NCBI GenBank assembly: GCA_934437695.1
Contig: CAKSAW010000019.1
Location: 1 to 15,510, forward strand
DNA length: 15,510 nt
DNA from: an uncultured Blautia sp.
GTDB taxonomy: Bacteria > Bacillota > Clostridia > Lachnospirales > Lachnospiraceae
Direction: 5' to 3'
The notes under the pieces: generated by a model
Database searches by the model: none
The model's input: only the letters and a program-made list of their open reading frames with translations
What the model was told of the DNA's origin: nothing
Part shown: positions 1 through 7,136 of the stretch, piece by piece
Layout: every line of letters starts with the position of its first letter
Position numbering within the stretch: position 1 is the stretch's first letter
Made by a program: the position numbers and the translations under genes

Positions 1-254
1 GGACGTTTCTCACATACCATATCCATATGTCCCTGAATGATCACTGTAGGCGCATTCTCATATCCTTCTGTTCCGGGTTTATAGATAACTACGTTATTCA
101 TCTCATCCTGAACATACTTCAGTCCGTGATCTTTTGCAAACTGTACCAGATAATCGCTGATCTGCTTTGTATTTCCTGATCCATGGGGAATTTTACAAAT
201 CTCTTCAAAATAGTGGAACACTCTTTTCGGTTCACAATTCTCTAAAACTGCCAT
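1..254 (-). CDS. pepD: PepD-type aminoacyl-histidine dipeptidase (M20 family), N-terminal fragment
   Basis: The first 84 codons are visible; the rest lies beyond the left edge. The translation begins MAVLENCEPKRVFHYFEEIC, and residues 24-28 read PHGSG, both typical of the PepD/PepV branch of M20 peptidases. Near the window edge it reads QGHMDMV, the M20 motif whose His and Asp serve as metal ligand and general catalytic residue. Members are cytosolic metallopeptidases that cleave Xaa-His and other dipeptides for amino-acid supply. The ATG at 254 is preceded by a strong GGAGG ribosome binding site, which fixes the start. The gene is divergent from ylbJ across a short AT-rich spacer. The family call is firm; exact substrate specificity cannot be judged from a fragment. 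Confidence 0.88.
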   Translation of the reverse strand, partial: MAVLENCEPKRVFHYFEEICKIPHGSGNTKQISDYLVQFAKDHGLKYVQDEMNNVVIYKPGTEGYENAPTVIIQGHMDMVCEKR

Positions 255-300
255 AATTATATTACCTCCAAAAATCACTGGTTTTTACCTGAATACTATA

Positions 301-338
301 GCATTTATTTTCATTCTGTGCCATATAAATTTTATAAA
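301..338 (+). promoter_or_regulatory. Candidate promoter region for ylbJ
   Basis: Two overlapping readings are possible in the pepD-ylbJ spacer. One is a vegetative promoter, TTCATT at 310-315 and TATAAA at 333-338 with a 17 nt spacer. The other loosely resembles a sporulation sigma-E site, GCATTTA at 301-307 and CATATAAA at 322-329 with a 14 nt spacer, which would fit because ylbJ of Bacillus subtilis belongs to the sigma-E regulon. Neither match is strong, and the whole spacer is AT-rich, so this is a pointer only. Confidence 0.25.
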
Positions 339-371
339 CAATCTATAAAACAGTTACATAAAAAGGTGCCT

Positions 372-1310
372 ATGAAATATATTTTGGGAGTTCTCTGCCT
401 TTTGTGCTTTCTTCTGATACATCCGACTGAAAGTCTTGTCTGCGCAAAAGCAGGAATGACTTTGTGGCTTAATACACTGATTCCCACTCTTCTGCCTTTT
501 ATCATCCTTACGAATATACTGATCCGAACAGACAACATACACAGATTTCTGCAGCCTTTTGAATCATTGTTTCATACTTTACTGGGTGTAAGTATCTGGG
601 GCGGTTATGTTTTTGTTCTGGGAATGCTGTGCGGCTACCCTCTTGGAGCCAAACTTGCCTCTGACCTGTACAGTTCCCAAAAAATCAGTAAAAAAGAAGC
701 TCTATACCTCACCACATTCTGCAGCAATCCAAGTCCTGCCTTTGTCATTAACTATCTGAGTAAATCCTGCCTGAAGGATACAGTACCTGCTGGAGTGATC
801 TTTGCAGGTATTCTTTCTGCTGATCTGATATGTATGCTGTTTTTTCGTTTTGTTGTGTATAAAAACAGTTTTGTCTCAGATTTATCCCGGACAGACCAGA
901 ATATATCCGGATTCCTGAAACCTGCAGCTGATATTTCTCCTCATGAAAACATACTTGATATCTCTGTCATGAACGGCTTTGAAACGATCACACGGCTTGG
1001 AGGATATATCCTGCTTTTTTCCATACTGGCAGGCTGTATCAGATATTATCATCCGCTTCCGTTTTTTTATCAATATCTGCTATTGGGATTTACAGAAATC
1101 ACCACAGGGCTTTCCCTTATCTCATCATCAGGACTATCTGATATCACACGCATCCTTATGTCAGCTGCAGCCACTGCATCCGGCGGTCTGTGTATTCTTG
1201 CACAGACAAGAAGTGTTCTTCATCATGATCTCAGTATTCTTCCTTATCTTGTTTCCAAATGTATCTGTGCAGTTCTTACATCTGTCATCCTGTACTGCCT
1301 GATCCTGTAG
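372..1310 (+). CDS. ylbJ: YlbJ-like sporulation integral membrane protein
   Basis: A 312-residue polytopic membrane protein with about eight hydrophobic segments spread over its length. It has the conserved motifs of the YlbJ/nucleoside-recognition (Gate) family: GYPLGAKLASDLY near residues 88-100, followed by an acidic-helix segment and TTFCSNPSPAF near 114-124. YlbJ of Bacillus is required for heat-resistant spores; its molecular role is unknown, and Gate-domain proteins are transport-like. I chose the ATG at 372, which has AAAAGG about 5 nt upstream; a GTG at 318 would add 18 residues but lacks a ribosome binding site. The protein is shorter than the roughly 400 residues of the Bacillus form. 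In Bacillus ylbJ follows rsmD and coaD on the same strand; here it sits beside them but faces the other way. It ends at a strong terminator. Confidence 0.85.
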   Translation: MKYILGVLCLLCFLLIHPTESLVCAKAGMTLWLNTLIPTLLPFIILTNILIRTDNIHRFLQPFESLFHTLLGVSIWGGYVFVLGMLCGYPLGAKLASDLYSSQKISKKEALYLTTFCSNPSPAFVINYLSKSCLKDTVPAGVIFAGILSADLICMLFFRFVVYKNSFVSDLSRTDQNISGFLKPAADISPHENILDISVMNGFETITRLGGYILLFSILAGCIRYYHPLPFFYQYLLLGFTEITTGLSLISSSGLSDITRILMSAAATASGGLCILAQTRSVLHHDLSILPYLVSKCICAVLTSVILYCLIL

Positions 1311-1346
1311 CTGCCCCTGTCCGAAGTCTGTGTACCCACAGATAAA

Positions 1347-1379
1347 GGGTCAGGAAATATTCCTGACCCCTTACTTTTT
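1347..1379 (+). terminator. Rho-independent terminator after ylbJ
   Basis: A perfect 10 bp stem (GGGTCAGGAA at 1347-1356 paired with TTCCTGACCC at 1360-1369) with an ATA loop is followed by CTTACTTTTT. It lies 36 nt after the ylbJ stop, in the gap between convergent genes. On the minus strand the hairpin is followed only by TTTATC, so it would stop readthrough from the coaD side less well. Confidence 0.85.
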
Positions 1380-1452
1380 CACATATTTCTGTTTTCATCA
1401 ACTGCTTATTGCACTACACATTAAGCAGAAAACCTCTTATCTGCTGATCAGA

Positions 1453-2076
1453 TTAATTCTCTCCCAGATCATCTAACAGATCATCATCCTTTGCAGCATC
1501 CTCATGATAGGAACCTGTGATCGCTGCTGCCTGTGCTGTCTGAGGTGCAAGCTCCTGGCGGTTGTGATTAACAACATCCAGGCAGCTCTGCAGAGCATCA
1601 ATAAATGATTTATATTTAACGCCTGCGTCTTCTAATGTTGTATTCAGAACACTGCCGATATTCGCCATCATATCATCTGTGTAAGTGATAGCACTGAGAC
1701 GAATACTGTTTGCGTCCTGTGTTGCAGAATCCAGAATCTCCTGAGCCTGCTTATTTGCCGCATTAATCGTATCATTTGCCTGTGCATATGCTTTCTGCAT
1801 GATCTCATGCTGTGTCACCAGTTCCTGGGCTCTTGCCTGTGCATCTGCGATCAGCGCATCTGCTTTGGACTGTGCATCCTCAAGGATGGCATCTTTATTA
1901 TTGATGATCTTCTGATAACGTTTGATCTCATCCGGAGTTTTCAGACGAAGTTCTCTCAGAAGTTCCTCAATCTCCTCTTTATTTACCACAATTTTAGTAG
2001 TTGACAGTGGCTGAAATTTACAGCTGTCTACATATTCCTCGATCTCACCGATAATCTGTTCAATTCTGCTGCTCAT
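1453..2076 (-). CDS. Coiled-coil protein resembling DivIVA / ATP-synthase subunit B (function unknown)
   Basis: A soluble, charged protein of 207 residues with no signal peptide or membrane segment. Residues about 35-130 form a long Ala/Gln/Glu/Lys-rich region that should be a coiled coil (for example DAQSKADALIADAQARAQEL near 67-86), and the C-terminus is acidic (DDDLLDDLGEN). Proteins like this, next to coaD in Clostridia, are often labelled vacuolar-type ATPase subunit H or ATPase, but that naming reflects coiled-coil similarity and not demonstrated activity. The N-terminal stretch MSSRIEQIIGEIEEYVDSCK may be a short membrane or partner-binding helix. It lies 59 nt after coaD on the same strand, and AAGGAG lies 12 nt upstream of the ATG. 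Position as the last gene of the mgsA-rsmD-coaD group suggests co-expression. A cell-envelope or division scaffold role is possible but unproven. Confidence 0.75.
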   Translation of the reverse strand: MSSRIEQIIGEIEEYVDSCKFQPLSTTKIVVNKEEIEELLRELRLKTPDEIKRYQKIINNKDAILEDAQSKADALIADAQARAQELVTQHEIMQKAYAQANDTINAANKQAQEILDSATQDANSIRLSAITYTDDMMANIGSVLNTTLEDAGVKYKSFIDALQSCLDVVNHNRQELAPQTAQAAAITGSYHEDAAKDDDLLDDLGEN

Positions 2077-2135
2077 AGTTATAATACACTCCTTATTTTC
2101 TAATTATGTTACTGTACCTCTATATGAACAATAAC

Positions 2136-2630
2136 TTATTTGCTGTCTGATGTAAGACGAAGTTTCTCAATGACTGCATCCGTTATTTCTTTCGGTGCAA
2201 ATTTGCTCAGATCACCTCCAAAATATGCAACTTCCTTCAATATTGTGGAGCTCAGATACGCATATTCCAGACTGGTAGTCAGAAATACAGTATCCACATC
2301 CGGTGCAAGTACACGGTTTGTCTGAGCCATCTGAAGCTCATACTCAAAATCTGTAACTGCACGAAGCCCACGTATGATCACCTGAGCGTGATTCTCTCTG
2401 GCAAAATTCACAGATAATCCCTCAAATGGCTTCACTTCAACATTGGGAATATCCTGAACTGCCTTTTTTAATATATTAACACGTTCTTCTACAGAAAACA
2501 ACGGACTTTTTGAAGAATTATGTAAAACGCCCACTATCACCTTGTCAAAAGAGACTGCTGCTCTCCTGATCACATCAAGATGTCCATAAGTTGCCGGATC
2601 AAAGCTGCCTGGGTACACTGCTATTTTCAT
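2136..2630 (-). CDS. coaD: Phosphopantetheine adenylyltransferase (CoaD)
   Basis: A 164-residue nucleotidyltransferase that joins 4'-phosphopantetheine to AMP from ATP to give dephospho-CoA, the fourth step of coenzyme A synthesis, in the cytosol. Visible family motifs are [12 protein letters not shown] at the N-terminus, TYGH at residues 14-17 (the (H/T)xGH nucleotide-binding motif), [14 protein letters not shown] near 85-98 and [11 protein letters not shown] near 125-135. The length matches the family. The reading frame opens 10 codons earlier ([10 protein letters not shown]) at 2660, but the family begins exactly at [12 protein letters not shown], so I place the start at 2630. A GA-rich stretch (AGAGGAAAGAGAG) precedes it. 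The spacer to rsmD holds two perfect palindromes. Confidence 0.96.
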   Translation of the reverse strand: MKIAVYPGSFDPATYGHLDVIRRAAVSFDKVIVGVLHNSSKSPLFSVEERVNILKKAVQDIPNVEVKPFEGLSVNFARENHAQVIIRGLRAVTDFEYELQMAQTNRVLAPDVDTVFLTTSLEYAYLSSTILKEVAYFGGDLSKFAPKEITDAVIEKLRLTSDSK

Positions 2631-2655
2631 GTATTTTTTACTCTCTCTTTCCTCT

Positions 2656-2695
2656 TGCACATGTGCATAACAATACGGTTACTGCCTGCAGGCAG
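2656..2695. repeat. Two perfect palindromes in the rsmD-coaD spacer
   Basis: TGCACATGTGCA (2656-2667) and CTGCCTGCAGGCAG (2682-2695) are each fully self-complementary, with 14 nt between them. The spacer lies between the rsmD stop and the coaD start. There is no T-run after either, so they do not read as terminators. They could form small hairpins in the mRNA just upstream of the coaD ribosome binding site, or be binding sites, or be chance. Confidence 0.5.
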
Positions 2696-2704
2696 AATTC
2701 CCGA

Positions 2705-3256
2705 TCATACACGTTCTAAAAACACGTGCTTATTTGTTTTATACTCTTTTGAACGCAGCAGCCTGTAACCAAGAGATTCCAGATATCCAAAATCTGTCTG
2801 AAGATCTGCTTCCACGATAATAAGAGTATTCTCATCCACAACAGTACTGTCCTTCAGATATTCCAGCACCTGGCATTCCAGCTCATTATCGTACGGCGGA
2901 TCCATAAAAACAATATCAAAAGTTCCTTTTCCCTCCAGGGAACGAAGTGCCTGCAACACGTCCATGTTCAGCAGTTTACCATCTTCTGCCAGTTTTGTAA
3001 ATGCAAGATTTTCCCTGATGCATGCCGCTGCTTTAGGATTCTTCTCTACAAATACTGCATAAGAAGCTCCTCTGCTGAGAGCCTCGATACCGATTCCGCC
3101 GCTTCCGGCAAAAAGATCCAGAAAACGACATTCCAGAAGTTCCGGCTGGAGTATATTAAATAATGTTTCTTTGATCCTGTCAGTGGTAGGTCTTGTATCT
3201 GTTCCCGGAATTGTTTTTAAATTAAGCCTTCTGGCTTTTCCTGCGATCACTCTCAT
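2705..3256 (-). CDS. rsmD: 16S rRNA (guanine-966-N2)-methyltransferase RsmD
   Basis: A 183-residue Rossmann-fold, SAM-dependent methyltransferase that modifies G966 (E. coli numbering) of 16S rRNA in the assembling 30S subunit. Motifs in order: MRVIAGKARR at the N-terminus, RPTTDRIKETLFNIL near 22-36, the SAM-binding loop LDLFAGSGGIGIEALSRGA near 46-64, and the catalytic DPPY at 119-122, which is typical of N-methyltransferases acting on exocyclic amines. The frame is open six codons further upstream, but the family starts at MRVIAG. That ATG at 3256 overlaps the mgsA stop codon in the form ATGA, so the two genes are probably translationally coupled. coaD follows, as in many Firmicutes. Confidence 0.96.
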   Translation of the reverse strand: MRVIAGKARRLNLKTIPGTDTRPTTDRIKETLFNILQPELLECRFLDLFAGSGGIGIEALSRGASYAVFVEKNPKAAACIRENLAFTKLAEDGKLLNMDVLQALRSLEGKGTFDIVFMDPPYDNELECQVLEYLKDSTVVDENTLIIVEADLQTDFGYLESLGYRLLRSKEYKTNKHVFLERV

Positions 3257-3648
3257 TTCAGATTCAGTCTCCAATCCAGGTCTCCTCTTGCAAGTCCTAA
3301 AATAAGAAGTTCTGCTGTGGCAATATTCGTCGCAACAGGAATATTGTACTGGTCACATCTTCTCACAATGCTTGTAATATCCGGTTCCTTCGGATCGATC
3401 ATAACCGGATTGTAGAACAGAATGACCATATCAAGATCCTGACGCTCTACCATTTCCATAAACTGCTTGTCTCCACCAATACTGCCGGCAAGGAATTTAT
3501 GCACGTGAAGGCTTGTCGCTTCTTCTATTCGCCTGCCGGTTGTACCAGTGGCGTAGACCTCATGTTTTGCAAGTATATTCTTGTAAGCGATGCAGAAATC
3601 TTCTATTAGTACTTTTTTACTGTTGTGTGCGATTATACCTAAGTTCAT
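3253..3648 (-). CDS. mgsA: Methylglyoxal synthase-like protein with altered active-site residues
   Basis: A 131-residue MGS-fold protein. Methylglyoxal synthase converts dihydroxyacetone phosphate to methylglyoxal and phosphate, a glycolytic overflow route. The fold and phosphate-binding parts are clear: IAH at 6-8, ATGTTGRRIEEAT at 33-45, GSIGGD at 55-60 and VATNIATAELL at 105-115. Measured against my recollection of the E. coli enzyme, His19 (here H8), Asp71 (D60) and Asp101 (D90) are kept, but Asp20 is N9, Asp91 is N80 (FYNP in place of FWDP) and His98 is K87. Activity is therefore plausible but may be reduced or altered. A strong AGGAGA site precedes the ATG. It heads the operon with rsmD, which is an unusual partner for a glycolytic bypass enzyme. 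Family call firm, catalytic function less so. Confidence 0.85.
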   Translation of the reverse strand: MNLGIIAHNSKKVLIEDFCIAYKNILAKHEVYATGTTGRRIEEATSLHVHKFLAGSIGGDKQFMEMVERQDLDMVILFYNPVMIDPKEPDITSIVRRCDQYNIPVATNIATAELLILGLARGDLDWRLNLK

Positions 3649-3717
3649 ATTTTCTCCTCTCCGATTCTCTCCTATTTAATTGCGATCTTTTCTCTATTCT
3701 TCACAATCCTAAATGTA

Positions 3718-3746
3718 ATTATAACAAACCACCAAATAAAACGCAA
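3718..3746 (-). promoter_or_regulatory. Candidate vegetative promoter for the mgsA-rsmD-coaD operon
   Basis: On the minus strand TTGCGT (3746-3741) is followed after 17 nt by a perfect TATAAT (3723-3718). A TG dinucleotide sits one base before the -10, giving the extended form TGTTATAAT. It lies about 70 nt upstream of the mgsA ATG, in an AT-rich stretch of 293 nt between mgsA and the DUF4956 gene. The rest of that stretch shows many TA-rich words but no open frame of note, RNA gene or recognisable riboswitch. Confidence 0.55.
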
Positions 3747-3917
3747 TTAAAACTTAAAAAATATACACAATTCATAATTTATTAATATTTTCCATAGTCT
3801 TCTGATAGGATTTCTATAATTTTATGCTTGTTCGTTGTTTTTTCGTACAATCCATTTTATAATATCACACTATATATTTTTCTTCAATCAAAACACACTT
3901 TATTTCCCAACGTTTCC

Positions 3918-3938
3918 GGATGTTATGTATAACATTCC
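3918..3938 (-). terminator. Weak hairpin just after the DUF4956 gene
   Basis: GGATGTTA (3918-3925) pairs with TAACATTCC (3930-3938) around a TGTA loop, with one bulged base, three nucleotides after the last stop codon of the Pel/CotH operon. There is no T-run on the minus-strand side, so it may be an mRNA 3' end stabiliser or a poor terminator. Confidence 0.3.
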
Positions 3939-3941
3939 CCG

Positions 3942-4613
3942 TTATCCATGATATTCTCCGTTATACTGGATCAGTGTGATGTCATGAACTCCGTCAATAC
4001 TGCGGATTTTTTCCATAAAATCCATTTCATTCTGTCTGCAGTATATCTCAACTGCCATTTCTGTTTTTTCACTGCGCATTGTCCTGGATTTAATAAAATA
4101 TTTTCTTTTTCCAAAACAGCGGATGATATCATCCCCCGCTCTGTCTCCTTCATAATGGATCACTGCAATATAGATCTTTCCGTTCTGCTGTTTATGATAA
4201 AATAATGCAAGCATCAGAATCATGATCACAGCTGCCAGTACAGTCAGCGCATACATTCCCGCCCCTGCTGTAATCCCGGATGTGATGGCCCAGAACAGAT
4301 ACAGAAGATCCATGGGATCTTTTACCGCTGTACGGAAACGCACAATAGATAAAGCACCAACCATACCAAGAGAGATCACAATATTACTGCTGATGGCCAG
4401 AGTTACCATGCAGGTAAGCACTGTCATACCCACAAGCGTAACTCCAAAGCTTCTCGAGAAAATAACTCCCACATAAAATTTCTGATAAACCAGATAAATG
4501 ACACATCCAAGAATCAGAGCCGCTGCCAGCGCGGAAAATATCTTAGGCACATCATACTGGCTGAACATTCCTGATTCCAGCACAGATTTCTTTATCATAT
4601 CCTGTACACTCAT
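3942..4613 (-). CDS. DUF4956 family membrane protein
   Basis: A 223-residue protein. Residues about 24-140 hold four hydrophobic segments (roughly 26-43, 56-74, 78-91 and 104-139), and residues 145-223 form a soluble domain with alternating beta-strand-like segments (KIYIAVIHYEG, KTEMAVEIYC, VHDITLIQYNG). The signature of the family, GALSIVRFRTAVKDP at 86-100, is intact. No activity is established for DUF4956; it often occurs beside VTC-domain polyphosphate polymerase proteins, and a partner or transport role has been inferred from that. Its ATG overlaps the upstream stop codon by ATGA, and GGAGG lies 8 nt upstream inside that gene, so it should be made together with the VTC protein. Last gene of the block. 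Confidence 0.88.
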   Translation of the reverse strand: MSVQDMIKKSVLESGMFSQYDVPKIFSALAAALILGCVIYLVYQKFYVGVIFSRSFGVTLVGMTVLTCMVTLAISSNIVISLGMVGALSIVRFRTAVKDPMDLLYLFWAITSGITAGAGMYALTVLAAVIMILMLALFYHKQQNGKIYIAVIHYEGDRAGDDIIRCFGKRKYFIKSRTMRSEKTEMAVEIYCRQNEMDFMEKIRSIDGVHDITLIQYNGEYHG

Positions 4614-5362
4614 CTCATTGTCCTCCCCTGCGTATCATACCAATATTCAAATCCATTCATATACCGCGTTTTTTCATAGCAAAGTACATATTTGGACACT
4701 GCCGTAAATTCTGCTGCCTGTGGCGGCAGAAGATTCCTGAGGATCTGAGGCAGCATTTCCGTAAATTTCACTTCCATGATCAGCTTTCCCGGTTCCAGTA
4801 CAGACAAAGCCGGAAGTGTGCGGTCAAAAATATCATAGCTTCCGATGGCTGCCCTTACCTCTGCATCAAAGGTGATCCTGACTGTTCCCTGATCCATGAT
4901 CCACGGTTCCCTCTCATAATCCACAATTGTCCTGGGGCGCATCATATTACTCATACATTCTATATAAAATTCCCTGCAAAGGCTGTGAGGACTTCTTAAA
5001 AGAAATTCATATTCACCTGAAAGGATCTTTTCCACCTCATCTCTTGTCAGAGGTGCGGCTTCTTTGTAAATATAACTGCCAAACTTCTTTTTTCGCTCCA
5101 GTCTGATGCTGCGATCACTGTAATTGTAGATCCGTATCCTGTACTTCTTTCGCATAAGAACACCGCTTTCTTTTTCTTCATATGCGCTGTTCCAGTAATC
5201 ATCAAAATACAGACTCCGTATCAGATAACCTCCATTTTCAGCATGGGGATCCAGTTTCATGACAGGCTTCATCCTGAGGTTCAGGATCTCTTTTTCATGG
5301 GTACTGATCAGATACTTCCACTCATTGCGGAACTTCTCTCTATTCTTCTCAGCTCTCTTCAT
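4610..5362 (-). CDS. VTC-domain (polyphosphate polymerase-like) protein
   Basis: A 250-residue soluble protein of the CYTH-like tunnel fold seen in the VTC4 catalytic domain, which in yeast makes polyphosphate from ATP. The basic and acidic residues that line the tunnel are visible in order: FRNEWKY near 11-17, RSLYFDD 49-55, RKKYRIRIYN 71-80, LERKKK 88-93, RPRTIVDYERE 142-152, RITFD 162-166, MEVKF 196-200 and SKY 223-225. That supports a nucleotide- or polyphosphate-handling enzyme. The ATG at 5362 has GAGGA 8 nt upstream; an ATG at 5386 lacks a good site. The chosen start overlaps the CotH gene by 14 nt, and the gene ends in an ATGA overlap with DUF4956. Many bacterial VTC proteins are paired with CotH and DUF4956 genes as here. 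Polyphosphate synthesis by this protein is inferred. Confidence 0.88.
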   Translation of the reverse strand: MKRAEKNREKFRNEWKYLISTHEKEILNLRMKPVMKLDPHAENGGYLIRSLYFDDYWNSAYEEKESGVLMRKKYRIRIYNYSDRSIRLERKKKFGSYIYKEAAPLTRDEVEKILSGEYEFLLRSPHSLCREFYIECMSNMMRPRTIVDYEREPWIMDQGTVRITFDAEVRAAIGSYDIFDRTLPALSVLEPGKLIMEVKFTEMLPQILRNLLPPQAAEFTAVSKYVLCYEKTRYMNGFEYWYDTQGRTMR

Positions 5363-7136
5363 AGATATCTTCCTCAACTGTTCCATCTTCTGTTATATAG
5401 AAGCATTTCATACCATACTGTTTGCCCTCATCAGTCACATAATAATCAAATGCATCCTGTGTATTTCCCGATGCATTGGTGGCTCTTACCCTTACAAAAT
5501 ACTGGCCTGCCTCAGGAATCTCCATCTCTGTCTCAGGAACTACCAGATCACTTTTCCGGTAAATGATCTCTCTGAACATATAATCCTTTGCGATCTCTAC
5601 AGAATAACTGATATCTTCTGCATCCAGATCATATGATACTTCCCAGTTAAACCGGAGACTGCTGCCGTCCACTGACGGAACACCAATATAAAATGGCATT
5701 GGCGCTTCCAGACTTTCCAGATACATCTGATAGTTCTTTTCTATTTCATCCGGAAGTGCCGCAGCGATCTGATCATATTGTTCAGAGGTAAGGGGCTCGT
5801 ACTCTGCATCCGGCATGGAATATAAATAAGGCTTCAGAACATTTTTATAACTTTCTATCTTTGATGCAAGCATCTCTTTATTTAAATATCCCTTCAGGTC
5901 CAGGATTGCATTATTTAAGTTCTCCCTGAATGACTGTGATTTCAGACATCTCTGAAACAGTATATTTCCCCAGTAATTGCTGATCCCCTTTTCCCAACTG
6001 TTCTGATCGACAAAATTTCTCAGTTCATATTCCGGTCTCATAAGGGATCCGTCATTATCCCAGGCAATAAAATACCAGGTATCTGAATTCAGAGGACTGT
6101 ATAAATACATATTTCTGTTCTGAGTATCCACATTTCCCATCAGGATCTGAAAGGCCATCCAGTAAACAATATTTTCTTCATCAAAGTATTTCTCCAGTAT
6201 ATCTTCAATTCCAATGGAATAATCATTGAGATCTGTCAGCATGGAGATCAGCTTTGTATGATCTGAATCCCCCTTTATCTCCAGCATCTTTTCAAAAGCT
6301 GTCTTATCATATCCCGTATCATCTTCTTTTTTTATGATATCCTCATAACGGTAAAATTCAAAGGAATTGATCTTATATAACTGTCCTCTCGAATCCAGTC
6401 CGTGATTTTTCAATCCTGTTTTGTTGAGCTGTTCCACCTGTGTATAGATTCCGTAATCCTCAAACCGGTCAGTTTCACCTTCTGTATTATCTTTTACATA
6501 CAGATGTACAAACTGTGTTCTCAGCCCGATCATCTGAGGAATTCCTTTAATAAGATCATATGCCAGCTTATTTCTGAACCTCATCCCTTCCCCCATATGT
6601 TTATTCAGGCTGATGGTTCTTTGTCCTCTCCATTTTCCCTTATTCTTTTTCAGTTCGATCTTATAGTTTTTCTGTGCATTATTGCTGGATGTCTGACCTC
6701 TGATCTGAACAGTTGCATTAGGTACTGTTTCCCCATATCCGATTTCTCCTTCTGTGGGACCATTTTCATCTCCTGCCTGCAAAAGTCCTGCGACCTGATA
6801 TCTCTCCACTCCCATATCTTCATAATCATAAGCAGAATAGGAATTGATCTCCTTCCATGTATGATACGTATTTTCGGACGTATTGCCTTTCGATACAGTA
6901 AGGTACATGGTGACCACGCTGGTATCATCGTCATGTTCATACAGAGAATCCTTATCTCTCAAATGAATATCATTGATATCTTCTTTTTCAGCCTTCACTG
7001 TTTCCTCTGTTTCCGTTTTCCCTTCCACTGTCTGATCACCGGAAGGGCTTTCTGTCTTTTCCAGGGTACAGCCTCCGCAGAGACATATACTTACCAGTAC
7101 CGCACTTATCAGATTTATTTTTTTAATTTCTGTCAA
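5349..7136 (-). CDS. CotH-kinase family lipoprotein with C-terminal Fn3-like domain
   Basis: About 595 residues. The N-terminus is a lipoprotein signal: basic residues, a hydrophobic run and the lipobox LCGGC, with lipidated Cys at 23. An acidic, low-complexity linker follows to about residue 65. The CotH domain spans roughly 70-470 with RGQTS near 146-150, RTISLNKH near 173-180, DTQNRN near 337-342 (catalytic-loop-like) and WDNDGS near 359-364 (metal-binding-like). Residues about 481-570 resemble a fibronectin type III domain (FNWEVSYD, YFVRVRATN). CotH of Bacillus is an atypical kinase that phosphorylates a spore coat protein; this copy would be anchored outside the membrane, where ATP supply is unclear. 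I favour a TTG start at 7136 because AAAGGAG lies 8 nt upstream; an in-frame ATG at 7163 lacks a good site. It overlaps pelG by 14 nt and the VTC gene by 14 nt. Confidence 0.88.
   Translation of the reverse strand: MTEIKKINLISAVLVSICLCGGCTLEKTESPSGDQTVEGKTETEETVKAEKEDINDIHLRDKDSLYEHDDDTSVVTMYLTVSKGNTSENTYHTWKEINSYSAYDYEDMGVERYQVAGLLQAGDENGPTEGEIGYGETVPNATVQIRGQTSSNNAQKNYKIELKKNKGKWRGQRTISLNKHMGEGMRFRNKLAYDLIKGIPQMIGLRTQFVHLYVKDNTEGETDRFEDYGIYTQVEQLNKTGLKNHGLDSRGQLYKINSFEFYRYEDIIKKEDDTGYDKTAFEKMLEIKGDSDHTKLISMLTDLNDYSIGIEDILEKYFDEENIVYWMAFQILMGNVDTQNRNMYLYSPLNSDTWYFIAWDNDGSLMRPEYELRNFVDQNSWEKGISNYWGNILFQRCLKSQSFRENLNNAILDLKGYLNKEMLASKIESYKNVLKPYLYSMPDAEYEPLTSEQYDQIAAALPDEIEKNYQMYLESLEAPMPFYIGVPSVDGSSLRFNWEVSYDLDAEDISYSVEIAKDYMFREIIYRKSDLVVPETEMEIPEAGQYFVRVRATNASGNTQDAFDYYVTDEGKQYGMKCFYITEDGTVEEDIYEES
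5369..5375 (-). promoter_or_regulatory. Ribosome binding site fixing the VTC start
   Basis: GAGGAAG on the minus strand, inside the end of the CotH gene, with 8 nt between GAGGA and the ATG at 5362. It favours this start over the in-frame ATG at 5386. Confidence 0.6.

Noticed and set aside
1402..1428. Inverted repeat CTGCTTA / TAAGCAG after the coiled-coil gene, as a minus-strand terminator
   Set aside because: The loop is 13 nt, the stem only 7 bp and no T-run follows on the minus strand, so it does not meet a terminator standard.
3649..3941. Small gene or riboswitch in the AT-rich spacer upstream of mgsA
   Set aside because: I found no open frame with a ribosome binding site and no conserved riboswitch core; the stretch is explained by a promoter and the 3' end of the preceding operon.
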